This document shows, in pieces, positions 1 to 5,140 of a stretch of 7,957 nt of DNA. Position 1 is the first letter of the stretch; every line of letters starts with the position of its first letter. Position numbers and translations under genes: made by a program. The notes under the pieces were generated by a model that saw only the letters and a program-made list of their open reading frames with translations, was not told where the DNA came from and did no database searches. Location of the stretch: contig JAQULD010000078.1 in NCBI GenBank assembly GCA_028719045.1, positions 1 through 7,957 on the forward strand, written 5' to 3'. This stretch comes from Candidatus Omnitrophota bacterium. Lineage in GTDB: Bacteria > Omnitrophota > Koll11 > Gygaellales > Profunditerraquicolaceae.

Positions 1-21
1 GGATATTTTTTTAAGCCGATC

Positions 22-612
22 ATGAGTGTCGCGGAGTTCGCGGATTCAGCCTTAAATGACGCCAGGGCCTGGTGCAGGGGGAAGAATTGGTTTGTCCGCC
101 TGCCGCTTTTGTTCTGGTTTTTTTATTTGCTGCTAAGGCATTTATCGAATCCCGGATACGGCAGTGTTCTTTCTTTTCTTAACCTCGGCATTCATGAATT
201 GGGCCATCCGGTTTTCTCGATTTTGGGCAATTTTTTGGGAATGGCGGGAGGAACTATCGCCCAGTTAGCGGTACCGGTGGCGGGGATTTTCAATTTTTAC
301 CGGCAGAGGGATTATTTCGCTATTGCCGCCTGTTTCGGCTGGCTCTCAACAAGCTTTTTTGACGTTGCCAGGTACGCTTCAGACGCGCGCGCCATGGAAT
401 TGCCCCTGGTAAACCCGTTCGGCGCGGAAATCGTGATCCACGACTGGAATTATATGCTGGGTAAACTCGGGCTGTTGAATTTTGATACCGCGATAGGTTT
501 TTTCTTTAAAGGCCTTGCCGTGCTGTCCATGTCGGCCTGCCTTGGTTTCGGGGGCTGGTTATTATGGCGGATGTTTTCCGCTTCACGCGCTCCGGAACAG
601 GAGACACTTTAA
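22..612 (+). CDS. Multi-span membrane protein with HELGH zinc-metallopeptidase-like motif
   Basis: The 196-residue product is hydrophobic, with probable membrane segments near residues 25-40, 47-57, 65-92, 98-113 and 158-184. Residues 58-62 read HELGH, a match to the HExxH zinc-binding motif, placed in a hydrophobic stretch as in membrane-embedded (M50-like) peptidases. Downstream are YASDAR (118-123) and HDW (140-142), whose Asp or His residues could give a third metal ligand. From memory, the layout HExGH, then a Gly/Gln/Pro segment, then DAR and HDW, recurs in uncharacterised bacterial membrane proteins, but I cannot name a family with certainty. Proteolysis is inferred, not shown. The ATG at 22 has no convincing Shine-Dalgarno site and the frame is open back to base 1, so the true start may lie upstream. 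The stop overlaps the next start (TAATG), so the two are probably cotranslated. Confidence 0.8.
   Translation: MSVAEFADSALNDARAWCRGKNWFVRLPLLFWFFYLLLRHLSNPGYGSVLSFLNLGIHELGHPVFSILGNFLGMAGGTIAQLAVPVAGIFNFYRQRDYFAIAACFGWLSTSFFDVARYASDARAMELPLVNPFGAEIVIHDWNYMLGKLGLLNFDTAIGFFFKGLAVLSMSACLGFGGWLLWRMFSASRAPEQETL
599..603 (+). promoter_or_regulatory. Ribosome binding site fixing the CoA-binding protein start
   Basis: AGGAG lies 8 nt before the ATG at 612. This supports 612 rather than the in-frame ATG at 564, which would overlap the upstream gene by 49 bases and add an N-terminal tail foreign to the family. Confidence 0.75.
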
Positions 613-992
613 TGGATAAAAAGATCATTCATGAAAAAGAGATCGCGGTAATCGGGGTTTCAAACAGGGAATATAAATTCGGCTACAAGATTTTCCGTGA
701 CCTTATCAAATACGGTTTCAAGGTCAAGGGGGTAAATCCCACAAACGGGCAGATATTAGGCAGGAAAATATATAAAAGCCTCAGGGACATGGATTCTGTA
801 CCGGATCTCGTGATCACGGTTGTGCCGCATCAGGTGACCGAACGCGTTGTCGACGAATGCAGGGAAATGGGCGTAAGGGAGATCTGGATGCAGCCCGGTT
901 CCGAGTCAGAACTTGCTATACAAAAAGCTTCTAAATACGGCATTACCGTTACAGCCAATTCCTGTTTCATGGTGGAAATTGGCATTTGGTAA
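612..992 (+). CDS. CoA-binding (YccU-like) Rossmann-fold protein
   Basis: The 126-residue product resembles the small CoA_binding_2 family. It opens with a beta strand and a nucleotide-loop-like turn (IAVIGVSNREYKFGYKI, residues 11-27), then KVKGVNP (38-44), the predicted strand PDLVITVVP (64-72), and MQPGSESE near residues 92-99. These match the usual order of this fold, in which a Rossmann domain binds coenzyme A or a related nucleotide. The biochemical role of these stand-alone proteins is mostly unknown, and the length is normal for the family. The start at 612 is set by an AGGAG site 8 nt upstream and overlaps the preceding stop by one base. The C-terminus stops soon after NSCFMVE, the region that carries the family's conserved end. 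The last 16 codons lie in an inverted repeat that may end transcription. Confidence 0.85.
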   Translation: MDKKIIHEKEIAVIGVSNREYKFGYKIFRDLIKYGFKVKGVNPTNGQILGRKIYKSLRDMDSVPDLVITVVPHQVTERVVDECREMGVREIWMQPGSESELAIQKASKYGITVTANSCFMVEIGIW

Positions 993-1006
993 CGGTTGGG
1001 ATTTTT
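945..1006 (+). terminator. Two-part hairpin followed by short T run, putative terminator
   Basis: The outer stem is ACCGTTAC (945-952) paired with GTAACGGT (989-996), 8 perfect pairs. The inner stem is GCCAATTCC (954-962) paired with GG, a bulged A, and AATTGGC (974-983), with an 11-nt loop at 963-973. After the outer stem come TGGGA and five T (1002-1006). The structure covers the end of the CoA-binding gene and its stop codon. The T run is short and set off by five bases, so termination may be weak or the element may act otherwise. Confidence 0.45.
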
Positions 1007-1014
1007 GATATAAT
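986..1014 (+). promoter_or_regulatory. Probable extended -10 promoter for the regulator/kinase operon
   Basis: TATAAT at 1009-1014 is preceded by TGA (1006-1008), a perfect extended -10 element. TTGGTA at 986-991 is a 4/6 match to the -35 box with a 17-nt spacer. A second possible pair is TTGATA (1005-1010) with TATAAT (1030-1035), but the spacer is 19 nt. Both sit just before the response regulator gene. The first -35 box lies inside the 3' arm of the preceding hairpin. Confidence 0.55.
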
Positions 1015-1055
1015 AATACGTTGTTTGGATATAATTAACCGGGGGAGCGTAAGTT

Positions 1056-1430
1056 ATGGCGAAACATATCCTGATAATCGATGATGAGGAACTGATCACC
1101 CGCAGCCTTCTAAAACTTTTGAATAAGGAAGGTTATGACGCGACGGTAGCGAGGAGCGGGAAAGAAGCTTTGGAAAAGATCAAAACCGTTGATTTCGACC
1201 TGATTATTTCAGATGTCCGTATGCCCGGGATGGACGGCATAGAGACCATCAAACAAATACGCCGGCAGCTCGAACTTGCCGGCAAAGACTTGATTCCGGA
1301 AGTTTTGATCACCGGATACGCCGACGCGGATAAATATGAGATGGCGACTGAGTTGGAAGTGGTGGATTACTTATACAAGCCTTTTGACAATGCCGATTTT
1401 TTGCGCATCGTGAAGAAAACCATAGGATGA
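1056..1430 (+). CDS. Single-domain response regulator (receiver only)
   Basis: The 124-residue product is a complete CheY-like receiver domain without an output domain. The acidic pocket is D9-D10, the phospho-acceptor is D53 in ISDVRMPGMDG, the switch Thr is T86 in LITGYA, and the conserved Lys is K108 in YKPF. All signature residues are present, so phosphorylation is likely. With no DNA-binding or enzymatic domain, it must act through protein contacts or as a phosphate relay. GGGGGAG at 1041-1047, 8 nt before the ATG, is a strong ribosome binding site. It is the first gene of the operon, with the histidine kinase two genes downstream as the likely phosphodonor. The partnership is inferred from position. 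Confidence 0.95.
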   Translation: MAKHILIIDDEELITRSLLKLLNKEGYDATVARSGKEALEKIKTVDFDLIISDVRMPGMDGIETIKQIRRQLELAGKDLIPEVLITGYADADKYEMATELEVVDYLYKPFDNADFLRIVKKTIG

Positions 1431-1439
1431 GCTAGGGCC

Positions 1440-3032
1440 ATGAAAAAATTCACTCTTTTAGTCGACGGACAGGACCTGGATACTGAAGTATACGAGTATT
1501 TTCCTTACGCTGACAAAAAGATAAGCGATTTTGAAACAACTTTCAGGACGATGACCCGCCTTAAGACGGGAAAACTCACCGAGGATTCCGAAGAGGTGAA
1601 TGACTACGTTTATGCCAAATACTGCGTGGGAAAAGAAGATACAAACCTGAAAGCCGTTGAAGCCGCGTACAGGGCTTTTAAAGAGTTCAGATATTTTTCA
1701 GTAGCTGCCAGAAAAAAGATCGTCCATGATATCCATAAGTATTTGGTGCAATATAAAGAAGAGCTTATAAGGTTATTAGTTATAGAGGGCCATCCCCGTA
1801 AATTGGCGGAATGGGAATTGCTTGGTATCCTTAACGGGCTGAAAATAGAATCATTGGATTTGTTTAAAGACGAATTATGGAAAGAGGTAGGCAGGCAGAA
1901 TAATGAGACCCTGTACCTGGCCCGTAAACCCGATGGCGTTGTTTGCATAAGCCCGCCCAAGAATGCCTCATGCAGCAATTCTTTGATCGCCACCCTTGTT
2001 TTTTTGGGAGGAAATACTTTGGTTGTTAAACCTCCTTTAAAAATGCCGATAGCGACACTTTTTGCCTGGAAGGAAATTGTAAATAAAGCATTAAAGGAAA
2101 ATAACGTTCCCGAAGGGGCCTTAAATCTGGTGCTTGGTAATTCCAAGCGCATTACGGAAGAATGGCTTTCCAGCCCTTATGTGAATGATATTATTTATTT
2201 CGGCGATAGCGAGACCGGGTTGGATATAGGGAAGAGGGCTTTTGAGGCGGGTAAGAAGCCTATACTTGAATTATCCGGAAACGATATCCTGTTCGTTTGG
2301 AAGGATTGTAACCTCGAAGAAGCTTTGGAATCGGCGCTGGACGCTTTTTTAGGTTCAACTCAAATTTGCATGGTGCCTAAAACGATTGTTTTACACGAGG
2401 AGATTTATGAGGAGTTTAAGGATAAATTCCTGCAAAAAGTGAGCGCTTTAAAAGTCGGTTTGCCTTCAGACAGCGATACTTGTTTAAGCCCCGTTTTCAT
2501 GATCGATGTTTTTTTTGAATTTTTAAACGATGCTACGGAAAAAGGGGCAAAGATATTTTGTGGAGGTAAACGAATTGACTATAAGGGCAACGGTTCAGAG
2601 AAAGGCTTGTATATCCAACCTACGGTGGTCGGCATAGAACATGTGGATGCCGCTTTAAATATGAAATGCGTAACAAAAGAGAATTTTTTCCCGTTAATCC
2701 CGCTGATAAAAGTTACTTCAAGCCAAACAGGAGAACTAAAAGACCGGGATATTTTCAATAAAATGATCAATCTTAGCAACCTGAATGATTACGGATTAAG
2801 GGCTTCAGTTTGGGTGAATTCATATTTATACATAAGAAAATTTATGAAATATCTGGATAACAGCGGGTTATTAAGGATAAATTCCAGGCATGTCGGATTT
2901 TCCTCATACATTGCTACCCATGGCGGCACAGGCAAGAGCGGCGGCCCTTTCGGTGAAATGAATTATGTTTGGCAGAAGACCACTCATTTGCAGGGGATCA
3001 GTTTAACCAGGAAAAGGGGCACCGTGAAATGA
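1440..3032 (+). CDS. Divergent aldehyde dehydrogenase superfamily protein
   Basis: The 530-residue product has the NAD(P)-dependent aldehyde dehydrogenase fold. The N-terminal helices include AAYRAFKEFRYFSVAARKK near residues 79-97. GGNTLVVKPP is the cofactor-binding strand. The general-base motif is LELSGND with E277, the catalytic Cys is C310 in GSTQICMVPK, and KENFFPLIPLI corresponds to the usual EEIFGPV region. E277 and C310 are 33 residues apart, close to the family norm. The usual SPWN motif is replaced by SPPKN. The oxyanion Asn could be N175 if aligned as in PTTNP of CoA-acylating enzymes, otherwise that position is K174. The substrate cannot be told, and acylating activity is only a possibility. 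The gene starts 9 nt after the regulator stop with a weak ribosome site (AGGA at 1424-1427), suggesting coupling. Its TGA overlaps the kinase ATG. Confidence 0.88.
   Translation: MKKFTLLVDGQDLDTEVYEYFPYADKKISDFETTFRTMTRLKTGKLTEDSEEVNDYVYAKYCVGKEDTNLKAVEAAYRAFKEFRYFSVAARKKIVHDIHKYLVQYKEELIRLLVIEGHPRKLAEWELLGILNGLKIESLDLFKDELWKEVGRQNNETLYLARKPDGVVCISPPKNASCSNSLIATLVFLGGNTLVVKPPLKMPIATLFAWKEIVNKALKENNVPEGALNLVLGNSKRITEEWLSSPYVNDIIYFGDSETGLDIGKRAFEAGKKPILELSGNDILFVWKDCNLEEALESALDAFLGSTQICMVPKTIVLHEEIYEEFKDKFLQKVSALKVGLPSDSDTCLSPVFMIDVFFEFLNDATEKGAKIFCGGKRIDYKGNGSEKGLYIQPTVVGIEHVDAALNMKCVTKENFFPLIPLIKVTSSQTGELKDRDIFNKMINLSNLNDYGLRASVWVNSYLYIRKFMKYLDNSGLLRINSRHVGFSSYIATHGGTGKSGGPFGEMNYVWQKTTHLQGISLTRKRGTVK
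3013..3019 (+). promoter_or_regulatory. Ribosome binding site fixing the histidine kinase start
   Basis: AAAGGGG lies 9 nt before the ATG at 3029, inside the end of the dehydrogenase gene. It favours 3029 over the in-frame ATG at 2969, whose extra 20 residues are polar and would precede an otherwise ideal N-terminal membrane segment. Confidence 0.75.
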
Positions 3033-5140
3033 ATTTTTACGCCGTCCTTCCTATCGTCACCGGCATTATTATTTTTATAATCGGTCTTTTCGTTTTTAGC
3101 AGGAATAGAAAAAGCAGTATCAACATAGTATTCAGCATATTTTCTTTAATAGTCGTAATATGGCTGTTTTGTTATAGTTTGATGTATTTAAGTAAGGATA
3201 GCGCTACAGCTCTTCTTTGGGCCAGGGCCGGGTTTTTAGCTATTATTTTTATACCGATACTGACGTATCATTTTATAGTCGTTTTTTTGAATCTGAAAGA
3301 CAGAAGATTCCTGTTTGCGATTTATCTGCTTGCTTTGCCTGCGGTATTGTTGAGTTATTCTGATTATATTTACAGCGGGATATTAATGCGTCCCTGGGGG
3401 TATTATCCCACTGCGGGAAAATTTTATTGCCTCTTTCTGCTCATGTTTGTGGTTATATTCGTTAAAGGTTTATGGCTGCTATATGCGCAGTATCGTAAAG
3501 AGCAGGGCACCAGGAGAGAGCAGATTAAATATGTCGCTTTCGGGTTTCTCTTGGGGACATTGGGCGGCGTTGATTATTTGGTTAAATATCCGCCTTTTTA
3601 CAATATTTATCCTTTTGGATACATATGCGCGTTTGTTTTTTATTGCATAATCACTTATTCCATACTTAAGTACCGCCTGATGGATATTAATGTCGTTCTT
3701 ACCCGGGCGGGAATTTTCGTTGTGGTTTACGCTCTGGTTTTAGGCATACCTTTCTGGCTGGGTTACGAGACCAACTCCTGGTTTTTTCCCACGTTCCTGG
3801 CTATTTTATTGGCTTCTGTAGGGCCTTTTATCTATAATTATATCAGGCGCCGCGCGGAAAATATCCTGCTTAAAGAGCAACGCCGTTACCACAATACGCT
3901 AAGACAACTTTCAGCGACACTTACTTTGATCAAAGATTTGGACAGGCTGCTTAAGATCATAGTCTACCGCGTGGCCAAGACAGTCAAAGTGCAATTCGCC
4001 AGCGCCTATCTTTTTAAGGACAATAAATTCAGCCGTAAATCATTTTATGTGAAGTCAGGCGGCGCTATCCCTGATCTCCCGCTTGAACTGCCTTTTGAAT
4101 CCGGGATCATCGCGTATATCAATAAAAAACACAGCCCGGTGTTCCTGGAAGAAATGGATCCGGCATTTCAGAGCGGTTTTAAACTGAAAAACAGTTTGAT
4201 AATCCCTTCATTCATGCGCGGAAAACTTTTGGGCTTCCTGCTTTTGGGGCCAAAATTATCCGGAACTGTATATACCAAAGATGATGCCAGCGTTTTTGAG
4301 ATTCTGGCTAACCAGGCGGCGCTGGCCATTGAAAACACGGAATTTATCGACGAATCACAAAAGACCCAGGCGCAATTATTCGCCGCGGAGCGTATGGCTT
4401 CGATGGGCGCTATGGCTGGAGGCATGAGCCATCAGATCAACAACCGTTTCCACGCTATAATCATGGCGACATCCGATTCGATAGACGCCCAGAATTTTAT
4501 CGACTTGAATTCTTTTCCGCAGGAGGCCAAAGATTATTTCGGGCAGGTTAAACACGCGCTTGGCCGGATACAGGAGAACGCCAAGCACGGCGGTAAAATT
4601 GTGAATGATTTCTTGAATTTTTCCCAGCCGGACCGCCTTCAGAAACAGGCCCGCGAGTTTAACCTGATGGAGCCTTTGCTCAGGGCTATCGAGATGGTAA
4701 GGATAAAAACCGCGTTCCCCCAGGACACAATCGACATAGCGCAAGCAAACGGGATCCCGGGTATCCAGGGCGATTTTGTGCTTTTGCAGGACGTTTTTTT
4801 TAATTTGATCGACAACGCCGTGGACGCGATAAAAACAAAGGAACAGGCAGCAGCCGCGGGATATAAAGGAAAGATAACTGTTGAAATGTCGCAAAAAGAC
4901 TCTAAAATAATTACTATCGTGCGCGATAACGGCACCGGTATTTCCGAAGAATCACTGAAAAAAGTGTTCGTGCCTTTTTTTACCACCAAGGCAACTTCAA
5001 CTAAAGGCACGGGCTTAGGCTTGTTCGTCATCCAGAAGATTATAAACGCTCACCAGGGAGATATTAAACTGGAGTCAAAATTCGGCGAGGGCACGACTTT
5101 TATCATAACCTTGCCGATAAGTCAGAAGGAGACACGATAG
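3029..5140 (+). CDS. Membrane histidine kinase: 7TM region, GAF, HisKA, HATPase
   Basis: The 703-residue product starts with about seven membrane helices (residues 5-215) ending in ILKYRLMDINVVLTRAG, typical of the HisKA_7TM sensor region. Two further helices follow near 228-245 and 251-271. A GAF-like domain spans about 300-440. The dimerisation and phosphotransfer helix contains MSHQINNRF with the phospho-acceptor H468. The ATPase domain has an N box (N592, DNAVDAI 595-601), a G1 box DNGTGI (633-638), an F box FVPFFTTK and a G2 box GTGLGL (660-665), all intact. The residue after H468 is Gln instead of the usual Glu/Asp, and the usual Pro is Arg473. The likely signal is membrane or small-ligand sensing through 7TM and GAF, with the ligand unknown. 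The start overlaps the dehydrogenase stop (ATGA), and the stop abuts the next ATG. The likely partner is the receiver protein at 1056-1430. Confidence 0.93.
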   Translation: MNFYAVLPIVTGIIIFIIGLFVFSRNRKSSINIVFSIFSLIVVIWLFCYSLMYLSKDSATALLWARAGFLAIIFIPILTYHFIVVFLNLKDRRFLFAIYLLALPAVLLSYSDYIYSGILMRPWGYYPTAGKFYCLFLLMFVVIFVKGLWLLYAQYRKEQGTRREQIKYVAFGFLLGTLGGVDYLVKYPPFYNIYPFGYICAFVFYCIITYSILKYRLMDINVVLTRAGIFVVVYALVLGIPFWLGYETNSWFFPTFLAILLASVGPFIYNYIRRRAENILLKEQRRYHNTLRQLSATLTLIKDLDRLLKIIVYRVAKTVKVQFASAYLFKDNKFSRKSFYVKSGGAIPDLPLELPFESGIIAYINKKHSPVFLEEMDPAFQSGFKLKNSLIIPSFMRGKLLGFLLLGPKLSGTVYTKDDASVFEILANQAALAIENTEFIDESQKTQAQLFAAERMASMGAMAGGMSHQINNRFHAIIMATSDSIDAQNFIDLNSFPQEAKDYFGQVKHALGRIQENAKHGGKIVNDFLNFSQPDRLQKQAREFNLMEPLLRAIEMVRIKTAFPQDTIDIAQANGIPGIQGDFVLLQDVFFNLIDNAVDAIKTKEQAAAAGYKGKITVEMSQKDSKIITIVRDNGTGISEESLKKVFVPFFTTKATSTKGTGLGLFVIQKIINAHQGDIKLESKFGEGTTFIITLPISQKETR
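5126..5131 (+). promoter_or_regulatory. Ribosome binding site of the coiled-coil/EF-G fusion gene
   Basis: AAGGAG lies 9 nt before the ATG at 5141, within the end of the kinase gene. It is a near-ideal site and shows that the start encoding the membrane anchor is a genuine translation start. Confidence 0.8.

Noticed and set aside
564..611. Earlier in-frame ATG for the CoA-binding protein
   Set aside because: It lacks a good ribosome site and overlaps the upstream gene by 49 bases, whereas 612 has AGGAG at 8 nt and gives the family's normal N-terminus.
1261..1283. Perfect inverted repeat GCCGGCA/TGCCGGC with a 9-nt loop inside the response regulator gene
   Set aside because: It is mid-gene with no T run after it and translates into normal receiver sequence, so it is probably incidental.
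1610..2152. Antisense open frame of 180 codons within the dehydrogenase gene
   Set aside because: The sense frame contains the dehydrogenase cofactor region; the antisense product has no recognisable motif.
4794..4801. Run of eight T in the kinase gene (another run of eight lies near 2509-2516 in the dehydrogenase gene) as a slippage or frameshift site
   Set aside because: Both genes stay in frame with conserved motifs on both sides of the runs, so no programmed shift is needed.
4376..5031. Overlapping antisense frames within the kinase catalytic region
   Set aside because: The sense frame holds all kinase boxes; these are by-products of its codon composition.
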